Shown in pieces: positions 7,892 through 16,096 of a stretch of DNA of 64,000 bases. The notes beneath the pieces are model-generated. The model saw only the letters and a program-made list of their open reading frames with translations, was not told where the DNA came from and did not search any database. The number at the start of each line of letters is the position of its first letter. The first letter of the stretch is position 1. Position numbers and translations under genes: made by a program. This DNA is from DASYDU01 sp050248495 (GTDB lineage Bacteria > Planctomycetota > Planctomycetia > Pirellulales > Lacipirellulaceae), in contig JBFWSG010000006.1 of the NCBI GenBank assembly GCA_050248495.1, forward strand, positions 1 through 64,000, read 5' to 3'.

Positions 7892-8659
7892 CTAGTAGCG
7901 ATTGCCGGCAGGCGTCTGCGCTGAATACGGATTCTGATACGGATTCGGTTGCGAGGCGCTATTGGATGACGTCGGCTGGGTCGGCCAAACCGGCTGTTGG
8001 GCAGCCGGCTGGGACGCGGGCTGCGTCGATTGCGGCCATTCGATTTTCGGAGTCTCAGGCGCCGACTGCCCGCCGAAACCGGGGATCGACCAGCCGCTGG
8101 ATTGAGGCGCTGCTGTTCCACCGCCCGGGAAGTTGGCCTGATAGTTCGGATTCAAGCGCTGCTGGACGCGATTCAAATATGGATCGACGACCTGGTGAAT
8201 TTCCGGCGGCATCACGGCGTCGGCCTTGGTCAGGAACTGGGCGATGTATTTGCCCGACTGCGAGCCGACGATCATCTCGCCCTGCGCGGGCGGCAGCAGT
8301 GTCACGGCGAAGAACGTGACCGCGATGCAGAGCAGCACTCCCTTGGCGAAGCCGATCAGCGCGCCGAGTTGTTTATCGAACGCTTCGAGCCGCACTTTGT
8401 CGATCACGTTCGAGATCAGGCGAAACGCGGTCCAGATCATGAACGACGTCACGATGTAAATCGCCAACATCGCCACGAAGCGATTCCACGGCGCGGTGTC
8501 GCCGAAAGTGGGGGCGAGCCGTTCGCTGAATTTGAGGGCCGCAAAGTAGCTCACCACGAGCGACGCCAGCGACGCGAGCTGCCAGGCCATGCCCTTCCAG
8601 AACCCGAACATGGTCGTGCACACGAGCACCAAGAGCATCAACAAATCGTAGGTCTGCAT
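7892..8659 (-). CDS. CvpA family membrane protein
   Basis: A 255-residue protein read from the ATG at 8659. Upstream in-frame residues lack homology and are ignored. Four hydrophobic segments occupy about residues 5-165: LLMLLVLVCTTMFGFWKGM, LASLASLVVSYFAAL, FVAMLAIYIVTSFMIWTAF and GALIGFAKGVLLCIAVTFF. The motif GFWKGMAWQLASLASLVVSY and the late G-x-x-x-G helix (LGALIGFAKG) are CvpA features. The C-terminal 80 residues are Pro/Gln/Ser-rich and probably disordered. CvpA proteins are inner-membrane proteins linked to colicin V production and envelope stress in enterobacteria; their biochemical role is unsettled. Confidence 0.85.
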   Translation of the reverse strand: MQTYDLLMLLVLVCTTMFGFWKGMAWQLASLASLVVSYFAALKFSERLAPTFGDTAPWNRFVAMLAIYIVTSFMIWTAFRLISNVIDKVRLEAFDKQLGALIGFAKGVLLCIAVTFFAVTLLPPAQGEMIVGSQSGKYIAQFLTKADAVMPPEIHQVVDPYLNRVQQRLNPNYQANFPGGGTAAPQSSGWSIPGFGGQSAPETPKIEWPQSTQPASQPAAQQPVWPTQPTSSNSASQPNPYQNPYSAQTPAGNRY

Positions 8660-8900
8660 GATCGTTTGCCCTGGGTTGGCAACTGTCGCAGGCGCACGCG
8701 GCGTGCTGCCGCGTGTAGACAACTCACTTTGAAAGTGAGCCCGGTTCGGGGCGGCGAGTATAGCTATCAGTCGCCCCCGAGCGAAGGCCACTCCCCGCCT
8801 TGCCGTTCCTTGCTAGCAATTCGGTCCACGCACGTTGATCTTGGCAATCTGCCGAGGCACATTCTACAGTCTCCCGCCCTGATAGCGTCCCCGAATTATC

Positions 8901-9076
8901 ACCACGGAGGCACAGAGGACAATACAAAGAAAAGCAAGGTAATTGGAACAGGAGGAAACAGAGACAACAGAGTGTGTGGCAGAATACTTTCACCTCCACT
9001 CCGTTCCCTCTGTTCTCTCCTGCTCAATTCCATCTTTCGTCTTCCGTCTTCTCAGTGCCCTCCGTGCCTCCGTGGT
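8901..9076. repeat. Long hairpin, ACCACGGAGG/CACAGAGG family
   Basis: The left arm begins ACCACGGAGGCACAGAGG (8901-8918). The right arm ends with CCCTCCGTGCCTCCGTGGT (9058-9076), its near-perfect inverse. Inside, GGAACAGGAGGAAACAGAG (8943-8961) pairs imperfectly with the run near 9001-9031 (CTCTGTTCTCTCCTG...). Together these form a hairpin of about 175 bases. It lies in the divergent gap between cvpA and the gene at 9100, ending 23 bases before that ATG. The rest of the gap (8660-8900) shows nothing clear. Confidence 0.8.
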
Positions 9077-9099
9077 GAGTCCTCGTCTGGATTCGTGCA

Positions 9100-10062
9100 A
9101 TGGCCGGCTTCAAGATGCATGTGACCGTCAGCAGCTGCTTGGGCTGCGGGTACGCCGGCGTGGGCTTTCTGCATTTCGGCATGCCGCTCGACACGTCGAT
9201 CCTCGGCGGCGCACTGTGCGGTTTTTCGGGGATGCTGCCCGACATCGACAGCGACTACGGCACGCCGCTCCGCGAGACGATGGCCTTCACAGCAGCCGTA
9301 CTCCCGATGCTGCTGTTGCACCGGTTCCAGTCGCTCGGTTTGCGGCCGGATGAGATGGCGCTGTTGGGAATCTCGGTCTACTTGTTCGTTCGCTTCGGCC
9401 TGACGAACATGATCCGCAAGTACACGGTCCACCGCGGGATGTTTCACAGCATCCCCGCGGGATTGATCTTCGCGGGGGTCGCGTTTTTGATTGTTGGCGA
9501 CTCGTTCGACCTGAATATCCGCTACTACAAGGCGGGCGCGGTGTTTGCCGGCTTCATGTCCCACTTGATCCTGGATGAGATTTACAGCGTCGAGTGGAAA
9601 GGGGGCGCGTGGCACCTGAAGAAGTCGGCCGGCACGGCGGTGAAGCTCTGGGGCGATGACGCCTGGTCGAACTTCACGACCTACGCCAAGCTGCTCATCG
9701 TGGCCGCGATCATCCTCGGCGAGCCGAGCGTAATGGAACAGATTCAGTCGCGCAACCCGGCGCTCGCCGACCGCTACCAGCAGTTCCAAGGCCGATACCG
9801 CGGCTGGTCCGACGAGATTGCGAGCGCCGTTCGCGGTAAGCTTCCTGCCGTGGAATCGGCGGTGGAATCGCGGCCGGTATGGAATCCATTTGCGGCCGGG
9901 CAGCCGCAGCAACAGGCCGCGCCGGCCCCTTCCGTGTTGCCCGCCGACCCGAACGGCGCGCCCCCCAACCCATTCGGCCAGCCGCCGAGCCAGTTTCCCG
10001 TTCAGCCCGGTGCAAACAACTTCGATACGGCGCAGCGGCCGCAGTGGCCCGGCCAGCAGTGA
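9100..10062 (+). CDS. YdjM-type inner-membrane metal-dependent hydrolase family protein
   Basis: A 320-residue protein of the LexA-regulated YdjM / DUF457-like family, annotated as membrane-bound metal-dependent hydrolases. Near the N-terminus are HVTVSSCLGCGYAGVG and GFSGMLPDIDSDYG; the family's conserved LPDxD motif is present. Membrane segments follow at about residues 65-110 and 125-160, with YTVHRGMFHSIPAG and FMSHLILDEIYS; the His residues are the family's likely metal ligands. The last 70 residues are Pro/Gln/Ala-rich and likely disordered. The start at 9100 has no clear ribosome-binding site, and a hairpin repeat lies directly upstream. The substrate is unknown. Confidence 0.78.
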   Translation: MAGFKMHVTVSSCLGCGYAGVGFLHFGMPLDTSILGGALCGFSGMLPDIDSDYGTPLRETMAFTAAVLPMLLLHRFQSLGLRPDEMALLGISVYLFVRFGLTNMIRKYTVHRGMFHSIPAGLIFAGVAFLIVGDSFDLNIRYYKAGAVFAGFMSHLILDEIYSVEWKGGAWHLKKSAGTAVKLWGDDAWSNFTTYAKLLIVAAIILGEPSVMEQIQSRNPALADRYQQFQGRYRGWSDEIASAVRGKLPAVESAVESRPVWNPFAAGQPQQQAAPAPSVLPADPNGAPPNPFGQPPSQFPVQPGANNFDTAQRPQWPGQQ

Positions 10063-10071
10063 GCTCTCTCG

Positions 10072-10524
10072 TCAATTCGCAAGTTCGGCCGTGTCAATCC
10101 ACAACGTGACCGGCCCGTCGTTCACCAGGGCGACGTCCATGTGCGCGCGAAACACGCCGGTCGCCACTTCAATGCCGAGCGACATCACTCGCGCGACGAA
10201 ATCGTTGTAGAGCCTTTCGGCCAGCTCCGGGGGCGCGGCGTCGGTGAAGCTGGGCCGGCGCCCCTTGCGGCAATCGCCGAACAGCGTGAACTGGCTCACC
10301 ACGAGCATCGCCCCGCCAACGTCGACGAGCGAGCGATTCATCTTGCCTTCGGCGTCTTCAAAGACGCGTAGGTTGACGAGCTTCTCGGCGAGCCAATCGA
10401 TTTCCGCCGGGCCATCCTGCGTGCCGACGCCCAAGAGCACCAACAGGCCGCGGTCAATCCGGCCCGTGACCGCGCCGTCCACCGTGACTTGGGCCTCGCT
10501 CACGCGCTGAATACATGCCCGCAT
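10072..10524 (-). CDS. dtd: D-aminoacyl-tRNA deacylase
   Basis: Dtd removes D-amino acids, and glycine mischarged on tRNA-Ala, from tRNA in the cytoplasm. The protein is 150 residues, close to the usual 145. It starts MRACIQRVSEAQVTVDG, carries the family signature SQFTLFGDCRKGRRPSF and ends with the Gly-cis-Pro loop NDGPVTLWID. A longer open frame runs upstream, but the family N-terminus fixes the ATG at 10524. It is convergent with the YdjM-type gene (9 bases between stops) and divergent from the ZIP transporter. Confidence 0.96.
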   Translation of the reverse strand: MRACIQRVSEAQVTVDGAVTGRIDRGLLVLLGVGTQDGPAEIDWLAEKLVNLRVFEDAEGKMNRSLVDVGGAMLVVSQFTLFGDCRKGRRPSFTDAAPPELAERLYNDFVARVMSLGIEVATGVFRAHMDVALVNDGPVTLWIDTAELAN

Positions 10525-10662
10525 AGGTGCCTTTCGCTGGTTGTCGGAAACGGTTAGGTTGGGTCGTCCGCAGACGGCGTAGATTCGGCCGCTTCGATCC
10601 AAAAGACGCCGCCGACGCCAACATCGGCTCTTGATTCTGGACGCTTTGCTCTCGACTCCGCC

Positions 10663-11565
10663 ATGCCTCACGTCGCGCTGCTCACTTATTATTGCGTGTT
10701 CATCCTGCTGGCGTCGATTGCCGGCGGGATGATCCCGGTGTGGTTTCGGCTGACGCATCGCGGCATGGAGTTGGCCGTGAGTTTTGTCGCGGGTCTGATG
10801 CTGGGCGTCGGCATGCTCCACATGTTGCCCCACGCGATCGCCGACGCGACGGTCGGCGAGGATGGCAACGCGATCCGCGCGGTGACGACGACCATGTGGT
10901 GGATGCTCGGTGGATTCCTGGCGATGTTCTTTATCGAACGGTTCTTCTGTTACCACCACCACGACGTCCCGGACGAGCAAGGCCACACGCACGACCACGT
11001 GGGCTGCGATCATGCACATCACGATCACAACGTGCACCACGACGTCACCTGGAGCGGTGCGGCCTTGGGCCTGTTCCTGCACAGTTTGCTCAACGGCGTG
11101 GCGCTCGCCGCGAGCGTCATGAATGCCCACGGCGACACCCGGCTGGCCGGCCTCGGCACGTTTCTGGTGATATTCCTCCACAAGCCGTTCGACGCGATGA
11201 CGATCGGCATGTTGATGGCCCGCGGCGGATACTCGCTCGCCTTGCGGCACACGATCAATTGCCTGTTCTCGCTGGCGATTCCGCTGGGTGTGCTGCTGGT
11301 GTATTTCGGACTGAGCTCGACGGCGCACGGCGCGTCGGGCAATCTCGTGGCGGCATACGCGCTGGCGTTTTCGGCCGGCACGTTTTTGTGCATCGCTTCG
11401 AGCGACCTCTTGCCGGAGCTGCAGTTTCACCATCACGATCGCGGCATGCTGTCCGCGGCGCTGTTGGCGGGGTTGGGAGTGGCGATCGGCGTGGCCCAAT
11501 TGGAAGAGGTGGCTCACGGCGCCCACGATCACGCCCCGGCGGCAGCCAATGCTGTGACCGGCTAA
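10663..11565 (+). CDS. ZIP family metal transporter
   Basis: A 300-residue membrane protein of the ZIP (ZRT/IRT-like) family, which imports Zn or other divalent metals. It has about eight hydrophobic segments. The cytoplasmic loop between segments 3 and 4 (residues about 105-128) is His-rich (HTHDHVGCDHAHHDHNVHHD). Segment 4 has LFLHSLLNGVALAAS (the HxxxNG-type metal site) and segment 5 has FLVIFLHKPFDAMTIG, where the usual HExPE is HKPFD. Those substitutions resemble the broader eukaryotic-like ZIP branch. The gene stands alone, divergent from dtd. Confidence 0.88.
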   Translation: MPHVALLTYYCVFILLASIAGGMIPVWFRLTHRGMELAVSFVAGLMLGVGMLHMLPHAIADATVGEDGNAIRAVTTTMWWMLGGFLAMFFIERFFCYHHHDVPDEQGHTHDHVGCDHAHHDHNVHHDVTWSGAALGLFLHSLLNGVALAASVMNAHGDTRLAGLGTFLVIFLHKPFDAMTIGMLMARGGYSLALRHTINCLFSLAIPLGVLLVYFGLSSTAHGASGNLVAAYALAFSAGTFLCIASSDLLPELQFHHHDRGMLSAALLAGLGVAIGVAQLEEVAHGAHDHAPAAANAVTG

Positions 11566-11749
11566 TCGCGCCAGCCGTCAAGCTTTTCCTGACCGCAACT
11601 GCCCTGGGCGGAGCGATGCGGAGCCTCTCGCGCGTTTGCCTAACCGTCGCTAGCGTCGTTTCCGTCGAGTGCGGAGCAAGCGGCATCCGAATGGATCAAT
11701 GGCGGACAAGCGTGGGCCGCTGTTTCTATCCCGTTGGCGAGGATCGTCG

Positions 11750-12532
11750 ATGTCGCAGGCAAGAGGCCGCAGTGGGCAGCAGCGTGTCGGGTACGTGCAC
11801 TGGACCGTGGAAGCGGAACCGACCGACATCGATCACAATCTGGCGCGAAACCGCAGCCTGGCCGCCGCCACCGAAAAGTTGTTCGAGTTGTTCAACCGGC
11901 ATCATCAGCCGGCGACTTGGGCCGTCGGCGACCCGGCCCATTCGGCCGTGGCCGGCCTGGTGACGAAGTCGACCACCAAACATGCGCTCGCGCTGTTGGG
12001 CGACCGGTACTGGATCGGCCAGACGGCAGGCCGCACCCGGTTTGCCCGCGAGCTGGCGCGACGTGCCTCGCAGGCCCGGGCCGCAGGGATCGAGACGGTA
12101 ACCCTGGTGCCGCGCGTGGCGAGCGTGGCGGAGCACATCGACCTGGTGGTGAAGCATGACATCCATGCCGTGGTGACGACGAACGAAGCGGCCTCGAGTG
12201 CCCCGCGAAGCGTCCACTATGGCGTCTGGGAATTCGGCGTGAAGGCGCGGTTGCCGCAGCCAATGTCGTGGCTGCCCGGCAGCGGTTGGAAGCTCGCGCG
12301 TTCGATCCAGCGGGCCGCGCGGGAAGCAGCGACCGTGCACCTGTTGATCGACGCCTCGGCCGTGGAAGAGGCGGGCGGATCGGTGACCCGTTCGGTCGAG
12401 CGGCTTTTAAAGCGGACGGCGAAGCTCCAAGACCGCGGGTTGGTGCACGTGGAGACGCTCTCGGCAGCAGTCGCGCGCTTGTCCGAGCGGCCCGCCGCGA
12501 CGCCGCAGCGCTCAATCCTGCGGGCGGCATAA
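11750..12532 (+). CDS. NodB-like (polysaccharide deacetylase-related) protein, no metal site seen
   Basis: A 260-residue soluble protein. The N-terminal part (VGYVHWTVEAEPTDIDHNL, then ELFNRHHQPATWAVGDPAH) follows the pattern of NodB-homology deacetylases, in which a beta strand is followed by a length-limited search for a target by date or day. However, the Asp-Asp and His-x3-5-His metal ligands are not evident. The second half has RSVHYGVWEFGVKARLPQP and a C-terminal helical part (SVERLLKRTAKLQDRGLVHV), as in members tied to exopolysaccharide loci. The ATG at 11750 is preceded by GAGGAT; longer starts at 11669 and 11699 are possible. Assignment to the fold is moderate, the function unknown. 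Confidence 0.55.
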   Translation: MSQARGRSGQQRVGYVHWTVEAEPTDIDHNLARNRSLAAATEKLFELFNRHHQPATWAVGDPAHSAVAGLVTKSTTKHALALLGDRYWIGQTAGRTRFARELARRASQARAAGIETVTLVPRVASVAEHIDLVVKHDIHAVVTTNEAASSAPRSVHYGVWEFGVKARLPQPMSWLPGSGWKLARSIQRAAREAATVHLLIDASAVEEAGGSVTRSVERLLKRTAKLQDRGLVHVETLSAAVARLSERPAATPQRSILRAA

Positions 12533-12551
12533 GACGCGATCTACAGCGCAA

Positions 12552-12776
12552 CTACTTGCTGTCGCGAAAGGCGTTCCAACTGAGGTAGGCGAGGATCAAG
12601 CCGCTCACCAGGAAGCCGGCGTCGGTGAGCTTGCCGACGCCGCCAAAGGGAATCTTCAGCGCCAGGTCGGCGGTAAAGATGAGGGCGATCAGGCCGGCGA
12701 CGATCATTCCTGAAATCGACATCGCTTTCGCCATCGGGCCGGAACCTTGTACAGAAACTGCGGAATTCCCGTTCAT
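12552..12776 (-). CDS. Small two-helix membrane protein
   Basis: A 74-residue protein with two hydrophobic segments (about residues 22-42 and 52-68: MIVAGLIALIFTADLAL and AGFLVSGLILAYLSW). No family is recognised. A good minus-strand promoter at 12789-12816 would start transcription only about 6 bases before the ATG at 12776. The in-frame ATG at 12734 (MAKAMSISG), with AAGG upstream, may therefore be the real start, giving 60 residues. It is convergent with the NodB-like gene. Confidence 0.6.
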   Translation of the reverse strand: MNGNSAVSVQGSGPMAKAMSISGMIVAGLIALIFTADLALKIPFGGVGKLTDAGFLVSGLILAYLSWNAFRDSK

Positions 12777-12788
12777 TGCAGCAAGTCT

Positions 12789-12816
12789 AGTATAATTACC
12801 GAAATTCTCCTGTCAC
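12789..12816 (-). promoter_or_regulatory. Sigma-70-like promoter for the small membrane protein
   Basis: On the minus strand GTGACA (plus 12811-12816), a 16-base spacer and TATACT (plus 12789-12794). Transcription would begin near 12782. Confidence 0.5.
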
Positions 12817-12861
12817 GGCAGGCCTCCCAACCCGCGGGATCAGCCTAATCGCGCAAGAGTC

Positions 12862-13449
12862 TCACGAGACCTGCGAAAAATGACGGATTTCGCCACCGTC
12901 GTCAACGGGCTCAAGGCCCTTCTCCCGGCGGATTCGGGCGACCTCGGCCACGATCTCCTGGATGATCGCATTCTGCTGCCAGACGTATTGCCAGGCGGCG
13001 AAATAGGTCCAGGCCACGAAGGCCACGCCGGCGAGCGCCGCCGTGAGGTGATAGATGGTCCAGGCCTGAGTATTCTGCCGGCCGGTCGCGGGATCGGCCG
13101 CGCCGCCCAAGGCAATGATTCCCACGACGGCGAGCATTCCGGCGAGCGCCACGGCAAACGCGCGGCGTTTGAGAGCGTTGCGGCGGGCGACGCGATTCAT
13201 GTCGAGGCGATACGTCTCGCTGACTTCTTTGCACCAGCGGCTGGTACCGACGAAATATGTAACGGCAATCGATTCCACGAGCACGACGCCGATCGCGGCG
13301 GCGACGCCCGTGAGACGGTGGACCGTGGCCAGGCGGAGCGTGTCGTGCGACGGATCGTGATAAAGATCGCCGATCGTCAGTCCCATCGCTAGCGCGGCGA
13401 GCACCAGCGCGAGCGACAGGATCGACAGCGTGGCAAGGATGCGGGTCAT
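12862..13449 (-). CDS. Hypothetical four-helix membrane protein
   Basis: A 195-residue protein with four hydrophobic segments at about residues 5-27, 42-68, 97-117 and 130-153. Between segments 2 and 3 is a cytoplasmic basic loop (RLDMNRVARRNALKRRAF). His residues appear at the helix ends (HRLTG, YHLTAALAG), a spacing that could bind heme, but that is speculation. The C-terminus is a soluble helix (IIQEIVAEVARIRREKG). No family is recognised. It is transcribed divergently from pdxA. Confidence 0.65.
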   Translation of the reverse strand: MTRILATLSILSLALVLAALAMGLTIGDLYHDPSHDTLRLATVHRLTGVAAAIGVVLVESIAVTYFVGTSRWCKEVSETYRLDMNRVARRNALKRRAFAVALAGMLAVVGIIALGGAADPATGRQNTQAWTIYHLTAALAGVAFVAWTYFAAWQYVWQQNAIIQEIVAEVARIRREKGLEPVDDGGEIRHFSQVS

Positions 13450-13590
13450 GGCCAGAACGCGGGGAGCGTTACGCTCGATTCGACTGTGGTTTAGAATCTA
13501 CCAGCGTAGCTGCTTTTGGCACCACCGACACCCCCCTGCCCCTTTCACGTCTGCATCGACGGCACACGGAGTGTGCCTGCGACGATCAAA

Positions 13591-14634
13591 ATGGCCGAAG
13601 AATTAAAGCCTCGACTGGCGATTACGATGGGCGATGCGGCCGGGATCGGCCCGGAGGTGATCGTGGGCGCCTGGTCGCGGCCGGAGGTCCACGCGGCGGC
13701 GCGGCCATTTGTCGTGGGGCATCCCGAGGTCTTGCGGCGGGCCGTGAAGCTGCTCGGCAGTTCGGCCAAGGTCGTCGAGTTCGATCCCGCGGGAGCGATG
13801 CCGGGGAAATGGGTGTCCGACGCGGCGACGATCGCGTGTTGGAAAACCGGTGCGGACGACGTGCTCGACGTGCCGGCGGGGGCAGTCGACCGGCGGACGG
13901 GCGAGGCAGCGTATCAATGTATCCTGGCAGCCACGCAGTTGGTGCGCGAGGGCGACGCCGAAGGGATCGTCACTGCGCCGCTCTCGAAGGCGGCATTGCA
14001 CGCGGCGGCGCATTTTTATCCGGGACACACAGAACTTCTGGCCGAGCTGTGTGGCGTGAGCGACTTTGCGATGATGTTGTACCTGCCGCCGGGCGCGGCC
14101 GTGCACGGCCCGGCGGGTTTGGGTGTGGCCCATGTGACGCTACATCAGGCATTGCGGACGGTGTTTCGCGACCTCAACGAGGCGTCAATCGTCGTCAAGT
14201 GCCGCTTGGCCGACACGGTGATGCGGCGGTTGGGCGTGACGCAGCCGAGGATCGCGGTGGCGGCGCTAAATCCACACGGCGGCGAGTCGGGTCTGTTTGG
14301 CGACGAGGAGAGCGAAATCATCGCTCCGGCGGTGGCCGCAGCGCGGGCCGAAGGGATCGAGGTGTCTGGCCCGTTTCCGACCGACACGCTGATGATGCGG
14401 GCCCGCGATGGAGAATTCGACGCGGTGGTGGCGATGTATCACGATCAGGGTCACATCGCGCTCAAGCTGTTGGGGATGAACTCGGCGGTGAACATCACGC
14501 TGGGGCTGCCGATCGTGAGGACGAGCGTGGCCCATGGCACGGCCTTCGACCGGGCCTGGCAGGGAACCGCGAATGCGGACGGGATGGTGGCAGCGATTCG
14601 CACCGCGGCACAATTGGTGCGATCACGTGGGTGA
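13591..14634 (+). CDS. pdxA: 4-hydroxythreonine-4-phosphate dehydrogenase
   Basis: PdxA oxidises 4-phospho-hydroxy-L-threonine, whose product condenses with deoxyxylulose phosphate to form the pyridine ring of vitamin B6. The protein is 347 residues from the ATG at 13591. Family blocks are ITMGDAAGIGPEV, IVTAPLSKAALHAAAHFYPG followed by HTELLAEL, VAALNPHGGE, GPFPTDT and YHDQGHIALKLLG. The three metal-binding His residues lie in the HTE, H-x-A/NPHGG and YHDQGH regions. An earlier in-frame start at 13516 would add residues unlike the family. PdxA-like proteins acting on other 4-carbon acids (PdxA2) also exist, so the pathway is probable rather than certain. Confidence 0.92.
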   Translation: MAEELKPRLAITMGDAAGIGPEVIVGAWSRPEVHAAARPFVVGHPEVLRRAVKLLGSSAKVVEFDPAGAMPGKWVSDAATIACWKTGADDVLDVPAGAVDRRTGEAAYQCILAATQLVREGDAEGIVTAPLSKAALHAAAHFYPGHTELLAELCGVSDFAMMLYLPPGAAVHGPAGLGVAHVTLHQALRTVFRDLNEASIVVKCRLADTVMRRLGVTQPRIAVAALNPHGGESGLFGDEESEIIAPAVAAARAEGIEVSGPFPTDTLMMRARDGEFDAVVAMYHDQGHIALKLLGMNSAVNITLGLPIVRTSVAHGTAFDRAWQGTANADGMVAAIRTAAQLVRSRG

Positions 14635-14702
14635 TGAACAAGAGTCATGACGCGCTGGGGGCTCGCTGTCGCTCGATCCCAGCCACCCGACGGCTACAGC
14701 TC

Positions 14703-15755
14703 TCACCGTTGCAGCGTGCGATTTTGGATGGCGGTGCGTTCTTCGCGCTGTCTCTTGAGTACTTCGATGTACTCCGACGTCTGATCGATCCAATTGGCGT
14801 TGCCGGCGGAATAGTCGAATTGCCCGGCGGGCACCTGCGAATCGAACGACACGGCCGAGAGCTCCAGCAGCATCAAGGGGTCGCTCGAGAGCGTGAAGGC
14901 CGCCTGCGGCGAAGTTGTACCTGCGTCGCGCCGCGCAGTCAGATGTCGAAACTCGATTCGATAAGGAAACAGATCCGACTGTCCAAAGAGGAGCAAGACT
15001 TCTTGCGGCAGTCGCTCGGGAAGCGCTTGAGCGTCTTTGCCTTCGGGCACGAACATGGCCAGTATCTCCGGCTTCCAATGGCCCACAACGGCGAATACCG
15101 GCAGCGACTCGGGAAGACCTTCGAGCGGTTGGGGAGGAGTCCATCTCATCGACTGCGGTGGCACAAAGGCAAAACAATCGGCGAGCACTTTCAGCAACGT
15201 CGGCAATCCACCGGTGCGAAGCGAAAGTTCGGCTGGGGGGGGTGTCGGGCGGATGCTGCTCGACACCAGATCTCCCATCTCGTCTGCAGGCTGGTTCATT
15301 TCGCTCCGTACTCGGCGGAGATCGAGCCGCGTAATTGAGCGGCCCGCTGGCACCTGCTGATCGGTCCACATGAACCGACCGTCGGAAACCTGCAAAAGAG
15401 TTGTGTTCTCGTGGTTGACGCGAAGCTCGAAACGCACGCGCATATCTTCGCCGCGGCCCTGCTGCCAATAGCCGCCGAATCCTGCGAGCGAGCGGCCCTT
15501 GAGCAGGGCCTGATAGCGGAGCCGGGCCGTCACGCTCACGCGCCGTTCCAGCTGCAGCCGTGCTTGCACCAGCAGTTGATCGCCGGCGCCGGGAGACGAG
15601 CTCGCCGCCGTGTCGGTCTGGCTCGCGGCAGCACTCGCCGCGTCGTTCCGCACGGCTTTGGCTTGCCTTTCTCGCCAACAATAGTGATGGCCGAGTAGCA
15701 ACACCGCGGCGACGAGCGCGGTGGCGGCTGTTAACTCTGATAACCTTTTCTTCAT
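14703..15755 (-). CDS. Secreted or membrane-anchored protein, possible LolA-like fold
   Basis: A 350-residue protein with an N-terminal membrane segment or signal (about residues 8-24: TAATALVAAVLLLGHHY) and an Ala/Ser-rich linker. The folded part begins near residue 60. Its first section (VSVTARLRYQALLKGRSLAG, MRVRFELRV, TLLQVSDGRFMWTDQQV) has the strand pattern of LolA/LolB-like lipoprotein carriers, seen in many planctomycete outer-layer proteins. This is inference. No catalytic motif is visible. It faces pdxA with about 70 bases between. Confidence 0.6.
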   Translation of the reverse strand: MKKRLSELTAATALVAAVLLLGHHYCWRERQAKAVRNDAASAAASQTDTAASSSPGAGDQLLVQARLQLERRVSVTARLRYQALLKGRSLAGFGGYWQQGRGEDMRVRFELRVNHENTTLLQVSDGRFMWTDQQVPAGRSITRLDLRRVRSEMNQPADEMGDLVSSSIRPTPPPAELSLRTGGLPTLLKVLADCFAFVPPQSMRWTPPQPLEGLPESLPVFAVVGHWKPEILAMFVPEGKDAQALPERLPQEVLLLFGQSDLFPYRIEFRHLTARRDAGTTSPQAAFTLSSDPLMLLELSAVSFDSQVPAGQFDYSAGNANWIDQTSEYIEVLKRQREERTAIQNRTLQR

Positions 15756-16096
15756 AGGTCGGTTTTGCCGGTTTTTCCAAAGAAACGGCTTCTCGTAAAC
15801 CGAACTCTAATTGCCGGAGACTCCGCGTCGGCGGCTACCACTCTGTGGTCGGCCGCGCGGTAGCTCCGCCAGCACCGAGGCCGGCGTGCGCACCCGAAGC
15901 GCTGCGGGCGGCGAATTGTAGTTCCCGCTCGGAAGCTTCGTCCACGCCAATCCGCCGGTGCGATTGCAAACACAGGTGCTAGCGTCGCGGATTGGCGCGT
16001 CGCCGTGCATCTCTAATGACGACTGAAGGTCCGCGCTAGCGCCACCGGTCCGTGTGACCGGCGGCCGGGCGTGTGAGCCATGCAAAGGGGGGAAAA
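15756..16096. other. Divergent intergenic region
   Basis: This region of 341 bases separates the LolA-like gene (minus) from the lipoprotein at 16097 (plus). It must hold promoters for both, but I could not pick a convincing -35/-10 pair. The overlapping frames here are Arg/Pro-rich shadows. The last bases include a purine-rich ribosome-binding site (AAAGGGGGGAAAA) for the lipoprotein. Confidence 0.5.

Noticed and set aside
10525..11532. N-terminal extension of dtd over the ZIP gene
   Set aside because: The dtd family begins at MRACIQRV; the extension is antisense to the ZIP transporter.
14650..14700. GCTGGG/CCCAGC pair between pdxA and the secreted protein as terminator
   Set aside because: The stem is only six bases with a loop of more than 20 bases and no T-run.
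13809..15338. 509-codon plus frame over pdxA and the secreted protein
   Set aside because: It crosses two well-supported genes in a different frame and has an implausible composition.
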